Below the pieces are notes generated by a model. It worked only from the letters and a program-made list of their open reading frames with translations. It was not told where the DNA came from and made no database searches. The position numbers and the translations under genes were made by a program. Shown one piece after another: positions 42,001 to 51,098 of a stretch of 64,000 nucleotides of DNA. Location: the NCBI RefSeq assembly GCF_004358695.1, contig NZ_SNAA01000005.1, forward strand, positions 62,001 through 126,000. The letters run 5' to 3'. Every line of letters starts with the position of its first letter. The stretch's first letter is position 1. This DNA comes from Palleronia sediminis. GTDB taxonomy: Bacteria; Pseudomonadota; Alphaproteobacteria; Rhodobacterales; Rhodobacteraceae.

Positions 42001-44231
42001 GCAGGGACGTGGTCGAGACCGGGACCGGCGGCGCGGTCGCGACCGAGACCGATTTCCTCAAATCGGGCTTTCCCGCGCCCGCCGATCGCGACGCCGAGGA
42101 CCTGGCCGGACCCGAGCGCTATTTCAACCGCGAGATGAGCTGGCTCGCCTTCAACTGGCGCGTTCTCGAAGAGGCCGAGAACCCCGAAGTGCCGCTGCTG
42201 GAACGGCTGCGGTTCCTGTCGATCTCGGCCACCAATCTCGACGAGTTCTATACCGTGCGCGTGGCCGGGCTGCGCGAACTCTATCGCGCGGGATCGACCA
42301 AGCCGGGGGCGGACGGGCGCACGCCGGGCGAGCAGCTTGCGCTCATCAACGCCGATGCGCGCCGGCTGATGAACGAGCAGCAGCATGTCTATGCCGATCT
42401 GCGCAAGCTGATGGCGGCCGAGGGCATCGCCATCCTGCGCCGCGACGACCTGACCGACGACGACCGCGCGGCGTTGCGCGCCATCTTTCTCGAGCGCGTC
42501 TTTCCGATCCTGTCGCCGCTGGCCATCGACCCCGCGCATCCCTTCCCGTTCATCCCCTCGACGGGGTTCAGCCTCGCGCTGCAACTGCGCCGGCGCGAGG
42601 ACGGGCGGACGCTGCGCGCGCTCCTGCCGATCCCGCAGCAGATCGACCGGTTCATCCGGCTGGACGCGCCCGACGGGCAGCACCGGTTCCTGCCGCTTGA
42701 GGATATGCTGCTGCTGAATATCGGGTTGCTCTACCCGCGCTACGATGTCGAAAGCTCGTGCAATTTCAGGGTTCTGCGCGACAGCGATCTCGAGGTCGAG
42801 GACGAGGCCGAGGATCTTGTGCGCGGCTTCGAGGTGGCGCTGAAACGGCGGCGGCGGGGCGAGGTCGTGCGGCTCAACATCTCGGCCGGGGCACCGCGCG
42901 CGCTGAAAAAGATCATCATGGAGAAACTGCCCGTCGAGGATAGCGAGACCGTCGAGACCGACGGGCTGATCGGCGTGGCGCACCTGTCGGAACTTGTCCT
43001 GCGCGAACGTCCCGACCTGCTCTGGCCGTCCTTCCAGCCCCGCGTGCCCGAGCGCGTGCAGGACCATGACGGCGACATGTTCGCGGCGATCCGGCAAAAG
43101 GACATGCTGCTGCACCACCCCTACGAGACCTTCGACATGGTGGTGCGGTTCCTCGCGCAGGCGGCCGCCGACCCCGACGTGGTGGCGATCAAGCAGACGC
43201 TCTATCGCACGTCCTCAGACAGCCCCATCGTCGCCGCGCTTTGCGAGGCGGCCGAGGCGGGCAAATCCGTGACCGCGCTGGTCGAGCTCAAGGCCCGTTT
43301 CGACGAGGCCGCCAATATCCGCCAGTCCCGCAAGCTGGAGCGGTCGGGCGTGCATGTCGTCTATGGGTTTCTCAACCTCAAGACCCATGCCAAGCTGTCG
43401 ACCGTGGTGCGCCGCGAGGGCGCGAACCTCGTGACCTACTCGCATTTCGGCACCGGCAACTATCACCACATCACCGCGCGCATCTATACCGATCTCAGCT
43501 TTTTCACCTGCGACCCGGCGCTGGGCCGCGACAGCACCAAGCTGTTCAACTACCTCTCGGGCTATGCCCTGCCCGAAGAGGTCGAGAACCTCGCCTTCTC
43601 GCCCTTTACGCTGAAGCAGACGCTTCTGGACCTGATCGAGACCGAGGGTCGCAACGCCGAGGCCGGCAAGCCCGCGGCGATCTGGGCCAAGATGAACGCC
43701 CTGACCGAGGTCGACGTGATCGACGCGCTCTATGCCGCCAGCGCCAAGGGGGTCAGGATCAGCCTCGTGGTGCGCGGGATCTGCTGCATCCGGCCCGGCA
43801 TCAAGGGTCTGTCCGAGAATATCCGCGTGAAATCCATCGTCGGGCGGTTTCTCGAACATTCGCGCATCGTCTGCTTTGCCAACGGCAAGGAGCTTCCGTC
43901 GAAAAAGGCGCGGGTCTGGATCTCGTCGGCGGACTGGATGGGGCGCAACCTCAACCGTCGGGTCGAGGCGATGGTCGAATGCACCAACCCCACCGTCAAG
44001 GCGCAGATCGTGTCGCAGATCATGGCCGCCAACATGGCCGATACGCGGCAAAGCTGGGTGCTGCGCCCCGATGGCGCCTTCGAGCGGCCCGCGCCTTTGC
44101 CCGGCGCGCGGCCCTTTTCGTGCCACCGGTTCTTTCTCGAGAACCCGTCGCTGTCGGGGCGCGGCTCGGCCGGCGCCTCCGATGTGCCCGCGCTGGCCCA
44201 TTCCGACGACCAGGCGGGCCCGGCGGATTGA
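41997..44231 (+). CDS. ppk1: Polyphosphate kinase 1
   Basis: Makes inorganic polyphosphate from ATP. At 744 residues it has the N, H, C1 and C2 domains. Motifs: RYFNREMSWLAFNWRVLEEA near the N-terminus, ISATNLDEFYTVRVAG, HHPYETFDMVVRF, the RxxSxxxxV-type KQTLYRTSSDSPIV, and SHFGTGNYHHITARIYTDLS which carries the autophosphorylated His region. The C2 part has NGKELPSKKARVWISSADWM and NLNRRVEAMVE. It overlaps hdaA by four bases and precedes ppx, so synthesis and breakdown genes are adjacent. Confidence 0.95.
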   Translation: MSRDVVETGTGGAVATETDFLKSGFPAPADRDAEDLAGPERYFNREMSWLAFNWRVLEEAENPEVPLLERLRFLSISATNLDEFYTVRVAGLRELYRAGSTKPGADGRTPGEQLALINADARRLMNEQQHVYADLRKLMAAEGIAILRRDDLTDDDRAALRAIFLERVFPILSPLAIDPAHPFPFIPSTGFSLALQLRRREDGRTLRALLPIPQQIDRFIRLDAPDGQHRFLPLEDMLLLNIGLLYPRYDVESSCNFRVLRDSDLEVEDEAEDLVRGFEVALKRRRRGEVVRLNISAGAPRALKKIIMEKLPVEDSETVETDGLIGVAHLSELVLRERPDLLWPSFQPRVPERVQDHDGDMFAAIRQKDMLLHHPYETFDMVVRFLAQAAADPDVVAIKQTLYRTSSDSPIVAALCEAAEAGKSVTALVELKARFDEAANIRQSRKLERSGVHVVYGFLNLKTHAKLSTVVRREGANLVTYSHFGTGNYHHITARIYTDLSFFTCDPALGRDSTKLFNYLSGYALPEEVENLAFSPFTLKQTLLDLIETEGRNAEAGKPAAIWAKMNALTEVDVIDALYAASAKGVRISLVVRGICCIRPGIKGLSENIRVKSIVGRFLEHSRIVCFANGKELPSKKARVWISSADWMGRNLNRRVEAMVECTNPTVKAQIVSQIMAANMADTRQSWVLRPDGAFERPAPLPGARPFSCHRFFLENPSLSGRGSAGASDVPALAHSDDQAGPAD

Positions 44232-44282
44232 CCCCGGCGGCGCGCTTGTGAAAGGTGACCCCGCTTGCAAGGGATCCGCACG

Positions 44283-45836
44283 ATGGCGCCTGTGAAGGAT
44301 GAATTCGGGCCATACGGCAAACCCATCTTCGATTCCCCGACCGCGCGATCGGTCAGCCGGGTGGCGGTGATCGACATCGGATCGAACTCGATCCGGCTGG
44401 TGGTGTTCGACGGGGCCGCCCGCTCGCCCGCCTATTTCTTCAACGAAAAGGTCATGGCCGGTCTGGGCCAGGGCACCGGCGAAACCGGGCGGCTAAACCC
44501 CGAGGGCAAGGCGCGCGGGCTCGCCACCTTGCGCCGGTTCGCCCATCTCGCGCGCGACATGAAGGCCGGGCCGGTGATCTGCGTGGCGACGGCGGCGATG
44601 CGCGACGCCGAGGACGGCCCCGCCTATCGCGCCGAGCTCGAGGCGGCGACGGGGCTGCGCATCGAGGTTGTCGACGGCTGCGAGGAGGCGCGGCTTTCGG
44701 CGCAGGGCGTTTTCGTGGGCTGGCCGGGCGCCAAGGGGGTGGTCTGCGATATCGGCGGCTCGTCGATGGAGCTTGCCCGCGTGTCGGACGGCCAGGTGGG
44801 CGAGCGTGTGACCTCGCCCCTGGGCCCGCTCAGGCTGCAATCGGTCAAGGGCGGTCGCAAGGCGGTCAAGGCGCTGGTCCGCGCGACGGTGGCCGAGCTG
44901 GCCCAGCGGATCGGGGTGGGCGAGAAACGGCTCTTTCTCGTCGGCGGATCGTGGCGCGCCATCGCGCGGATCGACATGGAACGGCGCGGCTACCCGCTGA
45001 ACGTGCTTCACGAATACCGCATGACACCGACCGATGTGCGCGAGACGGTAAAATATATCGACGCCACGGGCATCGACACGCTCCGGGCGCAGACCGGCAT
45101 CGGCGAGGCGCGGATGGCGCTGATCCCGCTTGCGGGGCTGGTGCTGCGCGAGGTGACGCGGGCGCTCAAGCCGCGCGAACTCGCCATCTCGAGCTACGGC
45201 ATCCGCGAGGGCGTGCTGTGGGACCAGATGCCGCAGGAATTGCGCGAGCGCGACCCCCTGATCGAGGCCTGCCGCTTCATGGAGCAGAAGGACGCGCGCC
45301 AGCCGGGCTTCGGCCGGGCGCTATTCCACTTCATCGAGCCGCTGTTCAAGGGCGACGGCACCAAGCGGCTGCGCATCGTGCGCGCGGCCTGCCTGCTGCA
45401 TGACGTGAACTGGCGCGCCCATCCCGACTATCGCCACGAGGCCTGCTTCGACAGCGCCACGCGCGCCAATCTGGGCGGGCTGACGCATCGCGAACGGGTG
45501 TTCCTGGGGCTTGCGCTTCTGCACCGCTACAAGGGCTCGCGCGAGGGCACGCGGCTGATGGAGACGGTGTCGATCCTCGACGAGACGGAGCGCGCCGAGG
45601 CCGAGGTGCTGGGCCGCGCCATGCGCTTCGGCGCGATGTTTTCCAGCGCGGCGCCTATTTCCAAGGGCGAATTGCGGTGGTTCCCGAAGAAGCGCGTGCT
45701 GGAGCTGTGGCTGACCGACGAGGCGCAGGACCTGTTCACCGAGGTGGCCGAGGCGCGGTTCAACGCCCTGAGCGATGCGCTGGGCGCCCAGACCCAGGTC
45801 AAGCGGCTGCGACGCCGGGCCGAGGCGGCGGGCTAG
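44283..45836 (+). CDS. ppx: Exopolyphosphatase/GppA family
   Basis: A 517-residue enzyme hydrolysing polyphosphate (or pppGpp). ASKHA-fold motifs: RVAVIDIGSNSIRLVVFDG, VICVATAAMRDAEDG and VCDIGGSSMELARV. The C-terminal half has the HD-type region of Ppx (LRIVRAACLLHDVNWRAHPD with HD near 380). A TTG at 44265 is possible, but ATG 44283 gives the better N-terminus. It lies 51 bases after ppk1; its last bases overlap the convergent small secreted protein. Confidence 0.92.
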   Translation: MAPVKDEFGPYGKPIFDSPTARSVSRVAVIDIGSNSIRLVVFDGAARSPAYFFNEKVMAGLGQGTGETGRLNPEGKARGLATLRRFAHLARDMKAGPVICVATAAMRDAEDGPAYRAELEAATGLRIEVVDGCEEARLSAQGVFVGWPGAKGVVCDIGGSSMELARVSDGQVGERVTSPLGPLRLQSVKGGRKAVKALVRATVAELAQRIGVGEKRLFLVGGSWRAIARIDMERRGYPLNVLHEYRMTPTDVRETVKYIDATGIDTLRAQTGIGEARMALIPLAGLVLREVTRALKPRELAISSYGIREGVLWDQMPQELRERDPLIEACRFMEQKDARQPGFGRALFHFIEPLFKGDGTKRLRIVRAACLLHDVNWRAHPDYRHEACFDSATRANLGGLTHRERVFLGLALLHRYKGSREGTRLMETVSILDETERAEAEVLGRAMRFGAMFSSAAPISKGELRWFPKKRVLELWLTDEAQDLFTEVAEARFNALSDALGAQTQVKRLRRRAEAAG

Positions 45837-46201
45837 AGCTCGACCTCGCCATCCTCGCCGGGCGTCTCCATCGGACCCGGCGGCACGGGCAGCGGAACCT
45901 TGCGGCGCAGGATGATGTCGCCGTTGGGCAGGACCTCGGGCGGGTGGTAGCGGCCGAGATCGTCGAGGTTGAGCCCCTCGAAATCCCACGCCTCGAGCGC
46001 CTCGGCCAGTTCGCGCATCCGCGGCTCGACCTCGCCCATGAGGCCGCGCAGCAGCGTGCGCGCGCCCTCCGACAACTGGTCGAGCCCTTCCTGCACGTCG
46101 TTGCCGCGCGGCTCGGCGGGGGCGGGTGTCGTCCCCTCCTGCGCCGCCACCGGCGCGGCCATCGCCCCGAGAAGGGCGGCAAGGATGATCGCGTGTCTCA
46201 T
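45833..46201 (-). CDS. Small secreted protein, conserved-looking, function unknown
   Basis: A 122-residue predicted periplasmic protein: signal MRHAIILAALLGAMAAPVAA, then a helical section (QEGLDQLSEGARTLLRGLMG, PRMRELAEALEAW) and a tail PPEVLPNGDIILRRKVP with acidic end. No domain recognised; homologues are sometimes mislabelled AAA ATPase, but no P-loop is present. ATG 46201 is chosen because the signal peptide starts there. Convergent with ppx, overlapping by four bases. Confidence 0.75.
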   Translation of the reverse strand: MRHAIILAALLGAMAAPVAAQEGTTPAPAEPRGNDVQEGLDQLSEGARTLLRGLMGEVEPRMRELAEALEAWDFEGLNLDDLGRYHPPEVLPNGDIILRRKVPLPVPPGPMETPGEDGEVEL

Positions 46202-46243
46202 GACGGTCGATCTAGCGCGCCCCTTCGTCGCGAAAAGCCCCGC

Positions 46244-46290
46244 CCTTCTCTGTTTCCGCAAATACTCATACCCGGCCCGAGGCCCCGCGG
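46244..46290 (+). repeat. Dispersed 3' element, copy E (reversed)
   Basis: CCTTCTCTGTTTCCGCAAAT followed by ACTCATACCC. It lies between two minus-strand genes but runs on the plus strand, so it is antisense to the upstream J-domain gene, the only copy of seven that is not in sense to the gene it follows. Confidence 0.6.
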
Positions 46291-46291
46291 A

Positions 46292-46975
46292 TCAGGCGGC
46301 CCGTTCGCGCTGGACCGTTTCCCAGGCGTCGTTGACCGCGCGCAGACGCCGCTCGGCCAGGCGCACGGCCTCTTCGGGGACGCCGCGGGCGATCATGCGG
46401 TCGGGATGAGTGTCGCGGACGAGCTGCCGCCATGATGCGCGGATCTCGGGCAGCGGCGTGTCGGGATCGACGCCCAGCACCTCGTAGGGGTCGGGGGCGG
46501 CATCGGGGACGAAACGGGCGCGGATGCTGCGAAAGCTCCGGTCCTCGAGGCCGAAGATCTCGTGCACGCGGCGCAGGAACGCATCCTCGTCGGGGTGAAA
46601 GCTGCCATCGGCCACGGCGATATGGAACAGCCCCTCGAGCAGATCGCCCAGCAGCGGGCTCCGGGGGCCGAACATGCGGGCGATACGTGCGGCATATTCC
46701 TCGAACCCGGCCACGTCCTGACGGGCGAGGTTGAAGACCCGCGCCGCCGCCGCCTCGTCGCGGGGCGGGATGGCAAAGACTTCGCGAAAGGCGGTCACCT
46801 CGTCGCGGGTCACGCGGCCGTCGGCCTTGGCCATCTTTGCGCCGAGGGCGATCACGGCGATGGTAAAGCCCACCGAATGCTCGGGCGCGCCGCGCAAGCG
46901 GTCAAAGACGCTGGCCAGCCCCTCGCCCGAGGCGAGGGCCGAGATGGCGGCGGTGATGCGGGACCAGATCGACAT
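46292..46975 (-). CDS. DjlA-like TerB/J-domain co-chaperone
   Basis: A 227-residue protein: TerB-like domain (about 35-145, FTIAVIALGAKMAKADGRVT and GLFHIAVADGSFHPDEDAFL) followed by a C-terminal J domain (about 165-227, DPYEVLGVDPDTPLPEIRAS) with the HPD tripeptide in VRDTHPDRM that activates DnaK. E. coli DjlA has an N-terminal membrane helix that is not evident here. A regulatory co-chaperone for envelope stress is inferred from DjlA. A minus-strand gene between the VOC protein and the small secreted protein. Confidence 0.88.
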   Translation of the reverse strand: MSIWSRITAAISALASGEGLASVFDRLRGAPEHSVGFTIAVIALGAKMAKADGRVTRDEVTAFREVFAIPPRDEAAAARVFNLARQDVAGFEEYAARIARMFGPRSPLLGDLLEGLFHIAVADGSFHPDEDAFLRRVHEIFGLEDRSFRSIRARFVPDAAPDPYEVLGVDPDTPLPEIRASWRQLVRDTHPDRMIARGVPEEAVRLAERRLRAVNDAWETVQRERAA

Positions 46976-47042
46976 GGGCGCATCCTAGCGGGTCGCGCCG
47001 GCGCCCGCGAGGCCATTGCGCAGCCCGCGGGCCGCGCCCGGC

Positions 47043-47675
47043 TCAGCCGTCGAGCGGCCCCGCCGGCAGGTGCCGAAGCCCGTCGGGCGTCTCGATGGCG
47101 GCGGCCAGGGCGGGCGCGGCGGCCGACGCGGTCTCGACCCCCGGAATGGCGGCGAGCCCCGGCCATGCGGTGCGGATCTCGTGCATCCGGGGGTGGCGCA
47201 GTGTCAGGATCCGCAGGCGGCACCCGCTATCGGGCAACGCGGTCGAGGCCATGCCGCGCCGCCACTCGATCAGCGCGGGCACGACCCCGTCGAAGGGCAG
47301 CACGCCATCGGGGGGCACCGCCATCCGCCATTCGAGCGCATCGCGCGAAAACGCCATCGGCGTGCCGGTGGAAAACGGCAGCCCCGCCTGCGCGGCGTCG
47401 AGATCGTCGACCCGCGCGACCCATTGCGCCAGCCGCGGCGGCCCGCTCACCCGGTCGAGGTCGAACCAGCGCGGCCGGTCGGGCGCCGGGGCGTCGGGGT
47501 CGATGGCGATCACCTCGAGATAGGCATCGGGGCCGAGCGACAGCAGCCGGTTATGCGTGCCCATCGCGGCGTGGCGCCCGGTGGCCTGCATCGCGACGCC
47601 CAGCGCCGCCTCGACCGCGGCCGCGCCACGGGCGAGGTCATCGGCCACGATCACGATATGGTCGATGACGGTCAT
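47043..47675 (-). CDS. VOC-superfamily (glyoxalase-like) protein coupled to the mutase
   Basis: A 210-residue protein with a glyoxalase-type fold: [20 protein letters not shown], a metal-ligand His and later Glu positions ([20 protein letters not shown]). It is longer than methylmalonyl-CoA epimerase (about 135-150) and closer to the glyoxalase_3 group. Its ATG overlaps the mutase stop (ATGA), which would fit an epimerase role, but the sequence does not show the short epimerase form. Treat as a VOC protein of unknown reaction. Confidence 0.8.
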   Translation of the reverse strand: MTVIDHIVIVADDLARGAAAVEAALGVAMQATGRHAAMGTHNRLLSLGPDAYLEVIAIDPDAPAPDRPRWFDLDRVSGPPRLAQWVARVDDLDAAQAGLPFSTGTPMAFSRDALEWRMAVPPDGVLPFDGVVPALIEWRRGMASTALPDSGCRLRILTLRHPRMHEIRTAWPGLAAIPGVETASAAAPALAAAIETPDGLRHLPAGPLDG

Positions 47676-49789
47676 GCCCGCGCCGCCCGGATCAGGTCGA
47701 TCACCCGCGACGCGGCCTCGGGGATATTGGTGCCCGGCCCGAAGATGGCGGCGACCCCCGCCTCGCGCAGCGCGGCATAGTCCGAGACCGGGATCACGCC
47801 GCCGCAGATCACGAGGATATCGCCCGCGCCCTGCGCGCGCAGCGCCTCGATCAGGCGGGGCGCGTTGGTGAGGTGGCCGGCCGCCTGGCTCGACAGGCCG
47901 ACGACATGCACATCGTTGTCGATGGCGTCCTGCGCGGCCTCGTCAGGGGTCTGGAACAGCGGCCCCACATCCACGTCGAAGCCGATATCGGCAAAGGCGG
48001 TGGCGATGACCTTGGCGCCGCGGTCGTGGCCGTCCTGCCCGATCTTGACGACGAGGATGCGCGGGCGGCGGCCCTCGGCCTCGGCGAAATCGTCGATCCT
48101 GGCCTGGATCGCGGCATAATCCGCATCGCCCTCGTAGGCCGCGCCATAGACGCCCGACAGGGTGCGGATCTCGGCGCGGTGGCGGCCGAAGACCCGCTCC
48201 ATCGCCGAGGATATCTCGCCCACGGTGGCGCGGGCGCGGGCGGCCTCGACCGCCAGCGCCAAAAGGTTGCCGCCATCGCGCGCCCCCGCCTCGAGCGCGT
48301 CGAGCGCGGCCGCGCAGGCCGCCGCGTCGCGGGTCTCGCGCAGGCGGGCGAGACGAGCGACCTGGGCCTCGCGCACACCGGCATTGTCGATCACGCGGAT
48401 ATCGAGATCGTCCTCGCGCTCGAGCCGGAAGCGGTTCACCCCGACGATCACCTCTTCGCCGCGGTCGATGCGCGCCTGTTTCTCGGCGGCGGCCTGCTCG
48501 ATCCTAAGCTTGGGCATCCCGCTGGCGACGGCCTGCGTCATCCCGCCCAGCCCGTCGACCTCGGCCATCAGGGCACGGGCCTTGTCGATCAGATCGGCGG
48601 TCAGTTTCTCGACATAGTAAGAGCCGGCCAGCGGGTCGACCACGCGGGTCACGCCGGTCTCGTTCTGAAGGATGAGCTGGGTGTTGCGCGCGATGCGAGC
48701 CGAGAAATCGGTGGGCAGCGCGATGGCCTCGTCGAAGGAGTTGGTGTGCAGCGACTGCGTGCCGCCCAGCACCGCGCTCATCGCCTCGTAGGCGGTGCGC
48801 ACGATGTTGTTGTAGGGATCCTGCTCGGCGAGGCTGACGCCCGAGGTCTGGCAATGGGTGCGCAGCATCTTCGAGCGGTCGTCGCGCGCGCCGAGCTCGG
48901 TCATGATCTCGTGCCACAGGAACCGCGCGGCGCGCAGCTTGGCGGCCTCCATGAAGAAGTTCATGCCGATGGCGAAGAAGAACGACAGCCGGCCGGCGAA
49001 ACGGTCGATATCGAGCCCGCGCGCCATCGCCGTCTTCACGTATTCCTTGCCGTCGGCGAGGGTGAAGGCGAGTTCCTGAACGAGGTTCGCGCCGGCCTCC
49101 TGCATGTGGTAGCCCGAGATGCTGATCGAGTTGAACCGCGGCATCTCGGTCATGGTATAGTCGATGATGTCGGCGACGATCCGCATCGAGGGCTCGGGCG
49201 GATAGATATAGGTGTTGCGGACCATGAACTCCTTGAGGATGTCGTTCTGGATGGTTCCCGACAGCGCCGCGCGGTCGACGCCCTGTTCCTCGCCCGCAAC
49301 GATGAAGCTGGCCAGGACCGGGATCACCGCGCCGTTCATGGTCATGGACACGCTGACCTCGCCCAGCGGGATACCGTCGAAGAGCAGTTTCATGTCCTCG
49401 ACCGAGTCGATGGCGACGCCCGCCTTGCCCACGTCGCCCTCGACCCGTTCGTGATCGCTGTCATAGCCGCGATGGGTCGCCAGGTCGAAGGCCACCGACA
49501 CGCCCTGCTGCCCCGCGGCAAGTGCGCGGCGGTAGAAGGCGTTGGATTCCTCGGCGGTGGAAAAGCCCGCATATTGGCGGATCGTCCAGGGCCGGCCGGC
49601 ATACATCGTCGCCTTGACGCCGCGGGTAAAGGGCGGCTCGCCCGGCATGGCGCCCATGTGGTCATGGCCCTGCGCGTCCTCGGGGCCGTGGACGGGGGCC
49701 ACGTCGATGCCCTCGGCCGTGGCCCATGTCAGCGTGTCGGGGTCGCGGCCCTTGAGTTCGCGCGCCGCGCGGGCCTTCCAGTCATCCAT
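47672..49789 (-). CDS. scpA: Methylmalonyl-CoA mutase
   Basis: Adenosylcobalamin enzyme converting (R)-methylmalonyl-CoA to succinyl-CoA. 705 residues as a single large subunit with both halves: the TIM barrel ([36 protein letters not shown]) and the C-terminal B12 domain with DxHxxG as [11 protein letters not shown] (near 585) and the later GGVIP. The ATG at 49789 is supported by GGAGA eight bases upstream; the open frame beyond it is not coding. It completes the propionyl-CoA pathway with pccA and pccB on the same strand, and is divergent from the DUF4174 gene. Confidence 0.95.
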   Translation of the reverse strand: MDDWKARAARELKGRDPDTLTWATAEGIDVAPVHGPEDAQGHDHMGAMPGEPPFTRGVKATMYAGRPWTIRQYAGFSTAEESNAFYRRALAAGQQGVSVAFDLATHRGYDSDHERVEGDVGKAGVAIDSVEDMKLLFDGIPLGEVSVSMTMNGAVIPVLASFIVAGEEQGVDRAALSGTIQNDILKEFMVRNTYIYPPEPSMRIVADIIDYTMTEMPRFNSISISGYHMQEAGANLVQELAFTLADGKEYVKTAMARGLDIDRFAGRLSFFFAIGMNFFMEAAKLRAARFLWHEIMTELGARDDRSKMLRTHCQTSGVSLAEQDPYNNIVRTAYEAMSAVLGGTQSLHTNSFDEAIALPTDFSARIARNTQLILQNETGVTRVVDPLAGSYYVEKLTADLIDKARALMAEVDGLGGMTQAVASGMPKLRIEQAAAEKQARIDRGEEVIVGVNRFRLEREDDLDIRVIDNAGVREAQVARLARLRETRDAAACAAALDALEAGARDGGNLLALAVEAARARATVGEISSAMERVFGRHRAEIRTLSGVYGAAYEGDADYAAIQARIDDFAEAEGRRPRILVVKIGQDGHDRGAKVIATAFADIGFDVDVGPLFQTPDEAAQDAIDNDVHVVGLSSQAAGHLTNAPRLIEALRAQGAGDILVICGGVIPVSDYAALREAGVAAIFGPGTNIPEAASRVIDLIRAARA

Positions 49790-49867
49790 GCCCTGTCTCC
49801 CAAGCTTCGCCCGCGTCAGCGTGGCGCGGGGCTTCGTTTTTGTCGAGGGCGTGACTATATTCGATCC

Positions 49868-50389
49868 ATGACGAAAAACGCCCTGCTCCCCGCGCTTTGC
49901 ATACTGTCCGCCACGGCCCTTGTCCCGGTGTTTGCGCAGGAAGCCGCGCCGGTTCTCGCCGTCGACACCACCGCCGCCGAGGCCGCGGGCGACGAGACCG
50001 CCCTGACGCCGCTCGCCCGGTGGCAGGCCGATGCGACCACGATCTTCGAAGCCGCGGAGGTATCGCTCGATGCGTTCAAATGGGTGGCGCGCCCGGTCGT
50101 GATCTTTGCCGATGCGCCGCAGGACCCGGCCTTCATCGAACAGGTAGCACTTTTGCGCGACCGCATCGACGAGCTCGCGTTGCGCGACGTGGTGGTCATC
50201 ACCGATACCGACCCCGAGGGCCGGTCGGCGATCCGCCAGCGGCTGCGGCCGCGCGGCTTCATGCTGGCGCTGCTGGGCAAGGATGGCGAGGTCAAGCTGC
50301 GCAAGCCGTTTCCGTGGGATGTTCGCGAATTGACGCGCAGCATCGACAAGATGCCGATGCGCCAGCGCGAAATCCGCGAGCGACGCTGA
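49868..50389 (+). CDS. DUF4174 secreted protein
   Basis: A 173-residue periplasmic protein: signal [20 protein letters not shown], a linker, then a thioredoxin-like DUF4174 domain (about 60-170: [58 protein letters not shown]). The fold lacks a CxxC, so it is not a redox enzyme. The start ATG 49868 fits the signal; the shared upstream region of 78 bases serves both this gene and scpA in opposite directions. Regularly found beside the mutase in this lineage as far as I recall. Confidence 0.85.
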   Translation: MTKNALLPALCILSATALVPVFAQEAAPVLAVDTTAAEAAGDETALTPLARWQADATTIFEAAEVSLDAFKWVARPVVIFADAPQDPAFIEQVALLRDRIDELALRDVVVITDTDPEGRSAIRQRLRPRGFMLALLGKDGEVKLRKPFPWDVRELTRSIDKMPMRQREIRERR

Positions 50390-50418
50390 TTGCCGCCGGC
50401 GCGTGCCCTGCCTATATA

Positions 50419-50437
50419 TCTCGTGACGGTCACGAGA
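50419..50437. promoter_or_regulatory. 19-base perfect dyad upstream of a mini-ORF
   Basis: TCTCGTGAC-G-GTCACGAGA, nine-base perfect arms around one G. TATATA lies immediately upstream. It could be an operator or an RNA hairpin in the leader of the 22-codon ORF that begins 12 bases after it. Confidence 0.5.
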
Positions 50438-50448
50438 GAGGTCACGCC

Positions 50449-50517
50449 ATGACGACCGACAAGACCCCCCCGCGCATCCCCCGCGACGGACGCAACGGCC
50501 CGCGCCCGAGCTATTGA
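50449..50517 (+). CDS. Candidate 22-residue mini-protein
   Basis: ATG 50449 opens [20 protein letters not shown] followed by SY and TGA. GAGAGAG lies seven to ten bases upstream, and a TATATA plus perfect dyad precede it. It overlaps the end of the convergent gene by seven bases. Pro/Arg-rich; no family recognised. It is a real gene only if conserved. Confidence 0.35.
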   Translation: MTTDKTPPRIPRDGRNGPRPSY

Positions 50518-51089
50518 TCGCGCCCGCGCTGGGCGGCGCGCGCGGCCGGCTTGCCGCCCTCGGCATAGGCGGCGATCACGTCGGTCGCCTCTTCGCCGTA
50601 TGACACCAGCGCAATCTTGATGGCGATGAGATCGGCATAGATCGCCGCGCGCCGCTCGGCCTCCATCACCTTGAAGCTGTCGCCGCGCATGTCCTCGACC
50701 AGCGCATCATGGGCGGCCAACTGGCTGTAATAGCGGATCACCGGGTCGATGGTGACGCGGGGCAAGACATGGATCTCGGGCAGCACGGTGCGAAACACCG
50801 CGTCGTTGCGTTCGCGCGGCACGAAGGGCACGAAATCGTCCTCGACGATGCGTTGCAGAACCGGCGTCGCGAACTCGGTCAGGGCGGCGGCGCTGTCGAG
50901 ATTGGCGAGGTTGTGCTTGATCTCGGCATAGAGCGCCCGGTGCACGTCGCGCAGCCGTTCGCGGCGGAGCCTGTCGGCCGCGCGCCGGTTCTGCGCGCCG
51001 TTCACGATCCAGCCCGCCGCGACGAAGGCTCCGGCGATCACCGCCTGCCACAGGCGCGGATCTGACAGGATCTCGCCCAGCGCGGACAT
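50511..51089 (-). CDS. Hypothetical membrane-anchored protein next to pccA
   Basis: A 192-residue protein with one N-terminal membrane helix ([19 protein letters not shown]) and a helical cytoplasmic domain ([37 protein letters not shown]). No domain recognised. The start ATG 51089 is nine bases after the pccA stop, so it is probably read with pccA. The layout (helix plus helical domain) suggests a sensor or scaffold rather than an enzyme. Confidence 0.75.
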   Translation of the reverse strand: MSALGEILSDPRLWQAVIAGAFVAAGWIVNGAQNRRAADRLRRERLRDVHRALYAEIKHNLANLDSAAALTEFATPVLQRIVEDDFVPFVPRERNDAVFRTVLPEIHVLPRVTIDPVIRYYSQLAAHDALVEDMRGDSFKVMEAERRAAIYADLIAIKIALVSYGEEATDVIAAYAEGGKPAARAAQRGRDQ

Positions 51090-51098
51090 GGCCCGCCC

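Noticed and set aside
47043-47675. VOC gene as methylmalonyl-CoA epimerase
   Set aside because: Context fits, but the protein is too long and the pattern is closer to other glyoxalase-like proteins, so only VOC is called.
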